Assembly: GCF_020037015.1 (NCBI RefSeq)
Contig: NZ_JAIQDE010000024.1
Span: 1 to 64,000 of the forward strand
Origin: Corallococcus sp. AS-1-6
GTDB taxonomy: Bacteria; Myxococcota; Myxococcia; Myxococcales; Myxococcaceae
Direction of reading: 5' to 3'
Length of the DNA: 64,000 nucleotides
Of this stretch, positions 56,926-64,000 are shown piece after piece. Position 1 is the stretch's first letter. Each line of letters opens with the position of its first letter. The notes below the pieces were generated by a model, which made no database searches, had not been told where the DNA came from, and saw only the letters and a program-made list of their open reading frames with translations. A program made the position numbers and the translations under genes.

Positions 56926-57686
56926 CACCAGTCCCCGCCCGACACGCACTTGCGCCGCCCCTCCCGCTCGCTGTCCGGCAGGATGCCCCGCTCCAGCATG
57001 GACACGAACGCGCCGTCCCCCACGACGACGTGGTCCAGCAGCTTCACCCCCAGGATGCCCGCGCCCCGCGCCAGGTGCTCCGTCAGCCCCACGTCCTGGA
57101 CGCTGGGCTCCGGGTCTCCGGAAGGGTGGTTGTGCGCGAACACGATGGCCGTGGCCCGCGAGGCGAGCACCGCCGCGAACACCTCCCGCGGGTCCACCGG
57201 GCACGCGCTCAGCGTCCCCTCCGCCACCCGGGCGTCATGCACCAGCACGTTGCGCGGGTTGAAGCACAGCACGTGGAACACCTCGCGCCGGAGCGCGCCC
57301 AGCGTGGGCGCCAGGTACGCGTGCACCTCCTTCGGGTTTCGCAGCCGGGGCCGCTTCTCCGGGGAGCGCTGCGCGCGCCGCCCCAGCTCCAGCGCCGCCA
57401 GCAGCCGGGACGTGCGGGCCGGCCCCACGCCCCGCCGCGCGCACAGGACGCGCGGATCCTCCTGCACCAGCGCCTTGAGCCCGCCCTTCGCCACGCCGTC
57501 CGCCGCGTCCCCCAGCCCCTCCGTCCACAGGAGCCCCAACAACTCCAGGTCGGTGAGGGCCTCCGCGCCCAGCCGGAAGAGGCGCTCGCGCGCATCCCCC
57601 AGTCCCGCGCCTTTCGCCCTCACCGACCTGCCACCCGTGGCTTCCCCTTCGCCCGGCTCCGCCCACGCCTCTCCACCTTGTTCCAT
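56925..57686 (-). CDS. radC: RadC-like JAB domain protein
   Basis: 253 aa from the ATG at 57686, preceded by GGAGGCGGG; the frame is open to TTG 57722. N-terminal helix-hairpin-helix (RRGVGPARTSRLLAALELG), then the JAB/MPN domain with the metal site HNHPSGDPEPSVQD. Despite its name, RadC is not shown to be a radiation-repair enzyme; the fold is that of a metal hydrolase. All metal ligands are present. The gene is not next to mobile DNA here, unlike many radC copies. Confidence 0.93.
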   Translation of the reverse strand: MEQGGEAWAEPGEGEATGGRSVRAKGAGLGDARERLFRLGAEALTDLELLGLLWTEGLGDAADGVAKGGLKALVQEDPRVLCARRGVGPARTSRLLAALELGRRAQRSPEKRPRLRNPKEVHAYLAPTLGALRREVFHVLCFNPRNVLVHDARVAEGTLSACPVDPREVFAAVLASRATAIVFAHNHPSGDPEPSVQDVGLTEHLARGAGILGVKLLDHVVVGDGAFVSMLERGILPDSEREGRRKCVSGGDW

Positions 57687-57866
57687 CCCGCCTCCGTCCA
57701 CGCGACGCACGGGCTTGAGCAAGGCACGTGCCCTTCAGCGGCCACTCGGGGGGATGAGGGCGGGGCCCGTCCAGCGGCGCGTGAAGAGGCCCGGTGGCGG
57801 GACGGACAGCGGTGCTCCACTCGCACTCCTGGCGTGCGAGGAGCCAAGAAGCGGCAGGGCCGCCAG

Positions 57867-57968
57867 CTAGCAGCGGGGCCGGGGCCCGGCGCTCCGGGCG
57901 GCCCTGGCGAGCTGGCCCTGGGTCAATCCCTCGAAGAGCGCAACCTTCTTGAGGCCAGCGGCATCCAT
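57867..57968 (-). pseudogene. Possible remnant of a cNMP-binding-domain gene
   Basis: The minus strand reads MDAAGLKKVALFEGLTQGQL and then ARAARSAGPRPRC before TAG. The LKKVALFEGLTQGQLA block is like the opening helix of Crp-type cyclic-nucleotide-binding domains, but the barrel is absent in all frames downstream. Apart from this, 57687-58049 has GC-rich non-coding sequence. Confidence 0.35.
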
Positions 57969-58049
57969 GGGGTCCAGGTTCGTATCATGGCCAGGACGGC
58001 GGCGTCTGTTACCGTCCGGGCCCGTCAACGTATGAGCGCAGGAGGCGCC

Positions 58050-59015
58050 GTGTCGCAGGACAAGATCCAGAAGGTCACCATCATCGGCTCGGGACCGGCG
58101 GGCTACACCGCCGCCATCTACGCGGCGCGCGCCAACCTGGAGCCCGTGGTGTTCGCGGGCGGCCCCACCCTGGAGCACCCGCAGCGCGTCCCGGGCGGCC
58201 AGCTCATGGTCACCACCGACGTGGAGAACTACCCCGGCTTCCCGGAGGCCATCACCGGCCCGGAGCTGATGGATCGCTTCCAGAAGCAGGCGGAGCGCTT
58301 CGGCACCGTCATCCACATGGAGAACGTCACCAAGGTGGACTTCTCCCAGCGGCCCTTCCTGCTGGAGAGCGAGAGCGGCATGCAGGTGCGCTCGGAGACG
58401 GTCATCATCTCCACGGGCGCCACGGCCAAGTGGCTGGGCGTCAAGGGCGAGGACACCTACAAGAACCGCGGCGTGTCCGCGTGCGCCACCTGTGACGGCG
58501 CCTTCTTCAAGAAGCAGGACGTGCTGGTGGTGGGCGGCGGCGACACGGCCATGGAAGAGGCCACGTACCTGGCGAAGATCGTCAACCACGTCACGCTCAT
58601 CCACCGCCGCGACTCGCTGCGCGCGTCCAAGGTGATGCAGGAGCGCGCGCTCAACAACCCGAAGATCTCCTTCATGTGGGACTCCGCGGTGGAAGAGGTG
58701 GTGGGCGACGGGAAGGGGATGACGGGCGCCGTGGTGCGCAACGTCAAGACGGGCGACAGCAAGCTGGTGAACGCGCACGGCCTGTTCGTGGCCATTGGCC
58801 ACACGCCGAACACGGAGCTGTTCCAGGGCGTCCTGGAGACGCACCAGAGCGGCTACCTGAAGACGATTCCGGGCAGCACGCGCACCAACATCGAGGGCGT
58901 CTTCGCCTGCGGCGACGTGCAGGACAGCTACTACCGCCAGGCCATCACCGCGGCGGGCACCGGCTGCATGGCCGCCATCGACGCGGAGCGCTGGCTCATC
59001 GAGCACGGCGAGTAG
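58050..59015 (+). CDS. trxB: Thioredoxin reductase
   Basis: 321-aa NADPH flavoenzyme that reduces thioredoxin. FAD motif VTIIGSGPAGYTAAIYAARA, the redox-active disulfide CATCDG, NADPH motif VVGGGDTAMEEA and the closing FVAIGHTPNT ... FACGDVQD. The GTG at 58050 has AGGAGG four bases upstream and gives the same length as E. coli TrxB; the ATG at 58032 would add six residues. It is followed 40 nt later by a sulfur amino acid enzyme. Confidence 0.97.
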   Translation: MSQDKIQKVTIIGSGPAGYTAAIYAARANLEPVVFAGGPTLEHPQRVPGGQLMVTTDVENYPGFPEAITGPELMDRFQKQAERFGTVIHMENVTKVDFSQRPFLLESESGMQVRSETVIISTGATAKWLGVKGEDTYKNRGVSACATCDGAFFKKQDVLVVGGGDTAMEEATYLAKIVNHVTLIHRRDSLRASKVMQERALNNPKISFMWDSAVEEVVGDGKGMTGAVVRNVKTGDSKLVNAHGLFVAIGHTPNTELFQGVLETHQSGYLKTIPGSTRTNIEGVFACGDVQDSYYRQAITAAGTGCMAAIDAERWLIEHGE

Positions 59016-59055
59016 CCGCCTCCTCCCTTTCCGTCCCGAGCGAGACGACACGCGC

Positions 59056-60243
59056 ATGAAGACGAAGCAGAAGACGGTGGCGGTGCACGCGGGCTCCCGG
59101 CTCACCGGGAGCAAGGCCGTGCCCGTCATGCCGCCCATCTTCCCGGCGGCGGTGAACTGGTTCGACAGCAGCGACGACCTGTCCGACGCGCTGGACGGAA
59201 AGGACTACGCCTACGCCCGCATCAGCGCGCCCAACGCCGCGCTGCTGGAGGAGGCGGTGGCGGCGCTGGAGGGCGCGGAGGCCTGCGTCGCCTACGCCAG
59301 CGGCATGGCCGCGCTGCGCTCGCTGTTCGACGCGCAGCCGTGGAAGGCCGGGGACGTGCTGGTGATGCCCACGGACGGCTACGGCGTCACGCGGGCGCTC
59401 TACAAGAACCTGTGCGCCCGCTGGGGCGTGGAGCTCAAGCCCCTGGACGTGACGTCCCCGGACGCGCCCGCGCGCATCCGCGAGTGGCGCCCGCGCCTGG
59501 TGCTGGCGGAGAGCATCTCCAACCCGCTCTTGCGCGTGCCGGACATCCGCGCGCTCGCGCAGGCCTGCAAGGACGCGGGGGCGGTGTTCGCGGTGGACGC
59601 GACGTTCCCGTCGCCCTTCGGCCAGCGCGCGCTGGAGCTGGGCGCGGACTACGCGGTGCAGTCCACCAGCAAGTGGCTCAACGGCCACAGCGACGCGCTG
59701 GGCGGCACGGTGAGTGGTTCCAGGGAGCGCATCGACCCGCTGCGCTCGGCGCGCATCCTGTCCGGGGACGTGCTGGGCCCCTTCGAGGCGTGGCTCACGC
59801 TGCGCGGCCTGCGCACGCTGCCCGTCCGGATGAAGGCCCACAACGAGCACGCCGCCCACGTGGCGAAGCGGCTTGCGGACTCGCCGCTCCTGGAGCGGGT
59901 CATCTACCCCGGCCTCTCCTCCCACCCGGACCACGCGGTGGCGGCGCGGGTGCTGGAGGGCGGCTTCGGGCCCATGGTGGCGTTCGAAATCAAGGGCGCG
60001 GGGCAGAAGGAGGGGGACCGGTTCCTGGAGGCGCTTCGCGTGGCGAAGCCCGGCCCGTCCCTGGGGGACGTGGGCACGCTGGTGATGCACGCGGCCAGCG
60101 CCAGCGCCCGCCGGATGACGCCCGAGGAGCGCGCCCACGCGGGCATCCGCGACAGCCTCATCCGCGTGTCCGTGGGGCTGGAGGATCCGGACGACGTGGC
60201 GGACGACCTGCTCGCCGCGGTGGCGAAGGGGGCCGGCCGGTGA
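59056..60243 (+). CDS. Cys/Met-metabolism PLP enzyme (cystathionine gamma-synthase/lyase-like)
   Basis: 395-aa fold-type I enzyme. It has [12 protein letters not shown] (phosphate binding), [14 protein letters not shown], the Asp of [10 protein letters not shown] and the PLP lysine in [11 protein letters not shown]; the C-terminus is [19 protein letters not shown]. These are all family hallmarks. Reaction specificity (gamma-synthase, gamma-lyase, sulfhydrylase) cannot be set from the sequence. Its stop touches the moaC start, and trxB precedes it, so the three may form an operon around sulfur/redox metabolism. Confidence 0.92.
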   Translation: MKTKQKTVAVHAGSRLTGSKAVPVMPPIFPAAVNWFDSSDDLSDALDGKDYAYARISAPNAALLEEAVAALEGAEACVAYASGMAALRSLFDAQPWKAGDVLVMPTDGYGVTRALYKNLCARWGVELKPLDVTSPDAPARIREWRPRLVLAESISNPLLRVPDIRALAQACKDAGAVFAVDATFPSPFGQRALELGADYAVQSTSKWLNGHSDALGGTVSGSRERIDPLRSARILSGDVLGPFEAWLTLRGLRTLPVRMKAHNEHAAHVAKRLADSPLLERVIYPGLSSHPDHAVAARVLEGGFGPMVAFEIKGAGQKEGDRFLEALRVAKPGPSLGDVGTLVMHAASASARRMTPEERAHAGIRDSLIRVSVGLEDPDDVADDLLAAVAKGAGR

Positions 60244-60245
60244 AG

Positions 60246-60680
60246 ATGGTGGACGTCGGCGACAAGCCGAAGACGGACCGCGTGGCGGTGGCCACCGCGC
60301 GCCTGCGCATGCTGCCCGCGACGCGGGAGCGCATCCTCGCGGGGCAGGTGGAGAAGGGGGACGTGCTCGCGGCGGCGCGGCTCGCGGGCATCATGGCCGC
60401 CAAGCGCACCCCGGACTTCGTGCCCCTGTGCCACCCCATCGCGCTCGCGGGCGTGGACGTGACGCTCACGCCCGTGGACGAGGGGCTGGAGGTCCGCGTG
60501 CGGGTGAAGACGGTGGACCGCACGGGCGTGGAGATGGAGGCGCTCACGGCCGCGTGCGCGGCGGCGCTCACCGTCTATGACATGTGCAAGAGCGTGGACC
60601 GCGGGATGGTCATCGAAGCGGTGCGGTTGGACCACAAGTCCGGCGGGCGCTCCGGCACCTGGGAGCGCGAGCCCGCCTAG
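60246..60680 (+). CDS. moaC: Cyclic pyranopterin monophosphate synthase MoaC
   Basis: 144-aa enzyme for the second half-step of molybdenum-cofactor synthesis. Motifs: VDVGDKP at the N-terminus, [32 protein letters not shown] and [20 protein letters not shown], then KSVD with the catalytic Lys. It lacks the ~15-residue LTH-type leader that most MoaC proteins have before MVDVGDK. The start may be GTG 60240 (overlapping the previous stop) or ATG 60246. It shares the CTAG at 60677-60680 with the convergent Nudix gene. Confidence 0.93.
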   Translation: MVDVGDKPKTDRVAVATARLRMLPATRERILAGQVEKGDVLAAARLAGIMAAKRTPDFVPLCHPIALAGVDVTLTPVDEGLEVRVRVKTVDRTGVEMEALTAACAAALTVYDMCKSVDRGMVIEAVRLDHKSGGRSGTWEREPA

Positions 60681-61255
60681 CGCTTCGCTTCCGCGCGCAG
60701 CCGCTCCAGGAAGAAGGCCACCACCACCAGCGAGTGCGTGATGTGGCCCTCCAGGATGAGCCGGGGCAGGTCCGCGCGCGGGTGCAGCTCCACGGCGATG
60801 TCCTCGCCGTCATCCGGGTCCCCGTCGCTCACGCGCTCGCAGTCCAGCGCCAGGTACGTGTGGCAGCGGTTGGTCTGGAAGGCCGGGTTGGGGTGCACGA
60901 CGCCCAGCGCCTCCAGCCGGCCGGCGCGGTAGCCCGTCTCCTCCTCCAGCTCGCGCGCGGCGGCCACGGCCGGGTCCTCGCCCGGGTCGATGACGCCGCC
61001 GGGGGCCTCCAGCGTCGCCGCCTCGATGCCGCAGCGGAACTGGCGCACCATCACCAGCTCGTCCTGCTTCGTCACCGCGATGACGTTCACCCAGTCCGCG
61101 CAGTCGATGTGCACGCGGGGGTGCTCCAGGTTCGTGCGCGGATCCATCACCACGTCCTCGCGCACCTTCACCACCGTGAAGTCGTGCTCCAGCCCCCGGC
61201 GCAGGCGCGGCCAGGGCTTCACTTGGGACTTGGGCGACTCGGGCGCGGAAGGCAT
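60677..61255 (-). CDS. Nudix hydrolase (ADP-ribose-pyrophosphatase-like)
   Basis: 192 aa. The Nudix box reads [20 protein letters not shown] followed by ETGY, complete with REL-x-EE-x-G. Upstream [20 protein letters not shown] is the strand typical of the NudF/ADP-sugar group, which splits ADP-ribose and similar sugar nucleotides. The long beta extension at the N-terminus supports a dimer. No clue to the exact substrate. Confidence 0.92.
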   Translation of the reverse strand: MPSAPESPKSQVKPWPRLRRGLEHDFTVVKVREDVVMDPRTNLEHPRVHIDCADWVNVIAVTKQDELVMVRQFRCGIEAATLEAPGGVIDPGEDPAVAAARELEEETGYRAGRLEALGVVHPNPAFQTNRCHTYLALDCERVSDGDPDDGEDIAVELHPRADLPRLILEGHITHSLVVVAFFLERLRAEAKR

Positions 61256-61276
61256 GCGGGCGGGTTTCCTTTGCTT

Positions 61277-62164
61277 TCAGTTGAGCAGCTCGGCGCGCTC
61301 GCGCAGCTCGCGGGCGGACATCTCCAGGCGCTCGCGGTCCGGCGCGTCCGGGGACAGCTCCAGGCAGCGCTCCACGTCCTTGAGCGCCGCGCGGAAGGCG
61401 CCCAGCGTGGTGAGCAGCGACGCGCGGGTGCGCAGCTCTCCGGGGTGGTCCGGGGCCAGGAGCAGCAGCAGGTCCACCACCGCCAGCCCCTGCTGGCTGT
61501 CGTCGCGGCCCAGGTACACGCGGCGCAGGTTGGACAGCATGCGGTACGCGATGAGCTCCACCGGCGCGGGCGCGAGCATGGCCCGGTCGAACTTGAGCTG
61601 CGGCGCCACGCGCTTGAGCAGCTCCTCGCAGCCGTGCTCCGTGAGGATGTCGCCGTGGTGGAAGGGGTCCATCACCAGCTTGTGGTCGCCCGCGTCGCAC
61701 GCCACCAGGAAGTGGCCGGGGAAGGGGACGCCGTACAGCGGGATGCCCGCGCGGCGCGCCACCTCCAGGTAGAGCACCGACAGCGTGATGGGCAGCCCCA
61801 CCTTCCGCTCCAGCACCCGGTCCAGGAAGCTGTTGTCCGGGGAGTGGTAGTCGTCCTCGTTGCCCCGGAAGCCCTCGATGTCCGCGAGCACGTGGCGCAG
61901 GGCGCGCAAGGGGGCCAGGGCCTCGCCCTTGTCGCGCAGGCGCTCCGCCTCCACCTGCACCCGCGCGGCGAGCGCGTCCAGCGTCCTGAGACAGGCCGGC
62001 GCATCCAGGTCCTCATGGCCCAGCGTCGCGATGGCCAGGGCCGCCAGGTCCAGCCGCGGTGGATCCGCGGCCAGGGAAGACACCAGCCGCTCACGCGCCA
62101 GCGGAGGGCCGAAACCAGAGGGAAAGCTCACGGTGCGCACCAGTAACCCACGGAGGCTCCTCAC
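61277..62164 (-). CDS. SirB1/transglutaminase-like protein with TPR tail
   Basis: About 295 aa. The first half has the SirB1 family core: NEDDYHSPDNSFLDRVLERK, GLPITLSVLYLEVARRAGIP and GVPFPGHFLVAC, where a transglutaminase Cys is replaced, so it is likely non-enzymatic or altered. The second half ends with two TPR-like units (QQGLAVVDLLLLLAPDHPGE, AALKDVERCLELSPDAP). Several GTG codons could start it (62164, 62140, 62131); none has a clear ribosome-binding site. Confidence 0.85.
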   Translation of the reverse strand: MRSLRGLLVRTVSFPSGFGPPLARERLVSSLAADPPRLDLAALAIATLGHEDLDAPACLRTLDALAARVQVEAERLRDKGEALAPLRALRHVLADIEGFRGNEDDYHSPDNSFLDRVLERKVGLPITLSVLYLEVARRAGIPLYGVPFPGHFLVACDAGDHKLVMDPFHHGDILTEHGCEELLKRVAPQLKFDRAMLAPAPVELIAYRMLSNLRRVYLGRDDSQQGLAVVDLLLLLAPDHPGELRTRASLLTTLGAFRAALKDVERCLELSPDAPDRERLEMSARELRERAELLN

Positions 62165-62186
62165 GGCAAAAGCAGGCAGCCGAGCA

Positions 62187-62462
62187 TCAGGTGCCCGGAG
62201 GTGCCGGAGGCAGCCGGCCCTTGATTTCCGCGCGCAGGGCCATCTGGGCTGAAATCAGCCCCGCCAGGATGCCGTCCTCGAACTCGAAGGTCGGGTGCTC
62301 CTTCAGCTCCGGGAAGTCGTGCGGGTTGCGCAGCTCCTCCGGCCCGATGTTGGGCACCGCCTCTCGCGCCAGCTTGAGCACCTTCGCCTGCTGCTGGGCA
62401 ATCATCCGCTCGTAGAGGGGGGAGGCCAGGGCCAGCAGCTCGTTCGCCGTCTCTTCCGTCAT
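62187..62462 (-). CDS. Hypothetical protein, 91 aa
   Basis: Mostly helical, charged, soluble: NELLALASPLYERMIAQQQA, then PNIGPEELRNPHDFPEL and a helix GILAGLISAQMALRAEIKG. I do not recognise it. Start ATG 62462 is preceded by AGAGG; an ATG at 62480 overlaps the stop of the upstream gene (TGATG). It is coupled to the YiiX-like gene and could be its partner. Confidence 0.75.
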   Translation of the reverse strand: MTEETANELLALASPLYERMIAQQQAKVLKLAREAVPNIGPEELRNPHDFPELKEHPTFEFEDGILAGLISAQMALRAEIKGRLPPAPPGT

Positions 62463-62479
62463 GGTGTGTGCCTCTTGCA

Positions 62480-64000
62480 TCACTCTTGGGCGATGTCCCA
62501 CTTCATCCGCCGGTACGTGTAACGAAAGGACTCGGCGTTCGCTTCGACGGCGTCCCCCGGGCCCTCCCGCCCGTCCAGGAAGGCGACGAAGTCGAACTGC
62601 CGGCCGGGCTGGCCGTACTCGGCGTCGAACACGCGCACGATTTCGTTCGCCGGCAGCGTCCTGCGCCCCGCCACGCTCACCAGGGGGATGTCCAGGCCCT
62701 TCATGTCCTTCGACGGGGCGTAGGACTTCCACACCAGCTCCGTGCACACCAGCGACTGGTCGGAGAAGAAGTCGAAGTTGAAGTCGTACGGCCGGCCCTG
62801 GAAGGTGAAGGCGCGCAGGATGGCGCGGGCCTTGTCCACCGGTGACAGCCGGGGCCGCAGCACGCCCAGGTAGTCCACGTGCATGCCGTGCTCCACGCCG
62901 GTGAAGCTCACGCCCTCGCTGATGGACTCGATGATGCGCAGCGGGTCCCCGTGCGCGTCCTTGCCGGTGTACTCGGCCCACTTGGCGGGGAAGGCCTTCG
63001 CCAGGTGGGCGGTGAACGTCTCCGGCCGGCCGGGCAGGGTGGCCACCCAGGCCTTCACCCCCGGGTCCGCGTCGAACGCCAGGGACAGCTCCCGGGCGGT
63101 GCCCACGTACAGCTCCGCGTGCGGCCAGAAGCCCGGCAGCCCGATGTTGGACAGGAACCAGTTCTGCCGCGCGACCATCACGTCGCCCGGGGCCATGCGC
63201 GGCAACAGCGCCAGCACCTGCTCCCGGGAGATGAGCGGCCTGCCGGAGCGGTGCACGCGCGTGTCGCCCATCCACTCCGCCACCGTCTTCTGCACCGGGA
63301 ACACCGCGCGGGCGGTGGTGTCCTGGGTGAGGTCCGCCGCGGCCTTGGCGAAGAGCACCGGGCCGCGCTTCAACAGGCGCGCGCGGGCCGCCTGGCTGTC
63401 CCGCCGCATGGCCTGGAAGAGCGCGGGGACGCCGGGCTCGGTCAGCACGCCGGACTTCGCCAGCACCGGGTGCAGCGTGGCGCGGTAGCCGTCGCCCGTG
63501 AAGAGCTGCGTGCTGGTGCCCACGTGGACGACCTTCTCCTTGAAGCGGCTGAAGGCGCGCGCGGGCAGGCCGTACTCGGGGCCGGGCTCGTCCAGCAGCA
63601 CCTTCACCTGGTCCTGTCCCCCGGTGAGGTCCGCGAAGGCCATCCCCTGCGCCAGCTCCGACGCGAGCGCGGCGTGGGTGAGCAGGAAGCCCCAGGCGTG
63701 CTTCCTCGGCTGGGTGAGGGCGGGCACCTTGAGGAAGTCCCAGTAGCGCTGGCGCACCACCTCCGTGGAGACGAAGCAGTCGAAGAAGGCGGCCCAGGTG
63801 GACACCAGGAGCTGCTTCTCGTCCGGGGTGTACGGCACGTCCTTGCCGCGCTGGTACAGCGCCCTGGAGCGGAAGGCCTCCTCCTTGAGCCGGCGCAGCC
63901 CCTCCGTCCCCTGGCGCAGCGCCTCCAGGTCCCGGCGGGCCTGGGCGACGAAGGCGGCGTCGTCCAGCGCGTAGACGTCGCGCGGCGCCTGCTCGGCGGC
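62480..64000 (-). CDS. YiiX/YebB-like permuted papain-fold hydrolase (5' end outside window)
   Basis: At least 506 aa; the frame runs to the window edge with coding-like sequence (DDAAFVAQARRDLEALRQGT) and no start is identified. The C-terminal half has GDVMVARQNWFLSNIGLPGF then WPHAELYVG (His) and FSDQSLVCTELVWKSY (Cys), the order of the circularly permuted NlpC/P60-type hydrolases such as YiiX. Such enzymes act on amide or ester bonds of lipids or peptidoglycan. The N-terminal ~250 residues are helical and unknown. Confidence 0.85.
   Translation of the reverse strand, partial: AAEQAPRDVYALDDAAFVAQARRDLEALRQGTEGLRRLKEEAFRSRALYQRGKDVPYTPDEKQLLVSTWAAFFDCFVSTEVVRQRYWDFLKVPALTQPRKHAWGFLLTHAALASELAQGMAFADLTGGQDQVKVLLDEPGPEYGLPARAFSRFKEKVVHVGTSTQLFTGDGYRATLHPVLAKSGVLTEPGVPALFQAMRRDSQAARARLLKRGPVLFAKAAADLTQDTTARAVFPVQKTVAEWMGDTRVHRSGRPLISREQVLALLPRMAPGDVMVARQNWFLSNIGLPGFWPHAELYVGTARELSLAFDADPGVKAWVATLPGRPETFTAHLAKAFPAKWAEYTGKDAHGDPLRIIESISEGVSFTGVEHGMHVDYLGVLRPRLSPVDKARAILRAFTFQGRPYDFNFDFFSDQSLVCTELVWKSYAPSKDMKGLDIPLVSVAGRRTLPANEIVRVFDAEYGQPGRQFDFVAFLDGREGPGDAVEANAESFRYTYRRMKWDIAQE

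Overview
The window is high-GC, densely coded DNA from a myxobacterium of the Myxococcus/Corallococcus type. Evidence for this is the mglBA gliding switch genes next to gliding-motility-type envelope genes, a Ser/Thr kinase with the HRDVSPSN loop, many large TPR proteins, frequent GTG starts and ATGA/GTGA gene overlaps. Nothing was searched against a database; all calls come from reading the sequence and from recalled family knowledge.

Layout. 1-417: insertion-sequence debris (a transposase tail and two copies of a 77-bp repeat). 418-1927: an unrecognised two-gene operon on the minus strand. 2005-2077: tRNA-Asn with a clear promoter. 2219-8565 (plus): an RsmB-like rRNA methyltransferase, then a murein-recycling/envelope run (LD-carboxypeptidase, serine hydrolase, Mpl, TlpA-like lipoprotein, inositol-monophosphatase-like enzyme). 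8562-22612 (minus): a twelve-gene locus that begins with mglB-mglA, continues through a Glt-like trans-envelope complex (coiled-coil/TPR proteins, lipoprotein, FHA-TM-TonB-like protein) and a cNMP-binding protein, and ends with an outer-membrane barrel plus a short OPX polysaccharide-export lipoprotein (WzpB/WzaB type). 22836-28287 (plus): barrel/carboxypeptidase-regulatory-like protein, FecR lipoprotein and a transmembrane Ser/Thr kinase.

28297-32079 (minus): recR, ybaB and dnaX. dnaX is split into two overlapping frames right after domain III, at a hairpin that displays AGGAGG in its loop. 32157-35271: an FAD oxidoreductase and a membrane glycosyltransferase. 35315-37894 (minus): an RNA and translation island with serS, all four tRNA-Ser isoacceptors, tRNA-Arg(ACG), tadA and the 4.5S SRP RNA. 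37984-43029 (minus): a 1681-residue protein with a zinc ribbon, about 20 APQSAAIPLPG-type repeats, a GYF-like domain, a membrane segment and TPRs.

43259-49653: sugar/lipid envelope genes (FAD oxidoreductase, GT2 glycosyltransferase, NodB-type deacetylase, DUF2252, acyltransferase, epimerase). 49683-49984: an intergenic unit with two related inverted repeats, a near-perfect sigma54 promoter, and a structured RNA of about 127 nt ending in a strong intrinsic terminator. 49990-54561: a lipoprotein, a second TM-TPR giant and a small membrane protein. 54558-64000: recQ, a DUF3006-like gene, radC, trxB, a Cys/Met-metabolism PLP enzyme, moaC, a Nudix hydrolase, a SirB1-like protein, a small unknown, and a YiiX-like cysteine hydrolase that runs off the right edge.

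The two observations I rate most likely to be new are the sigma54-driven small RNA at 49683-49984 and the dnaX frame switch at 30871-30944.
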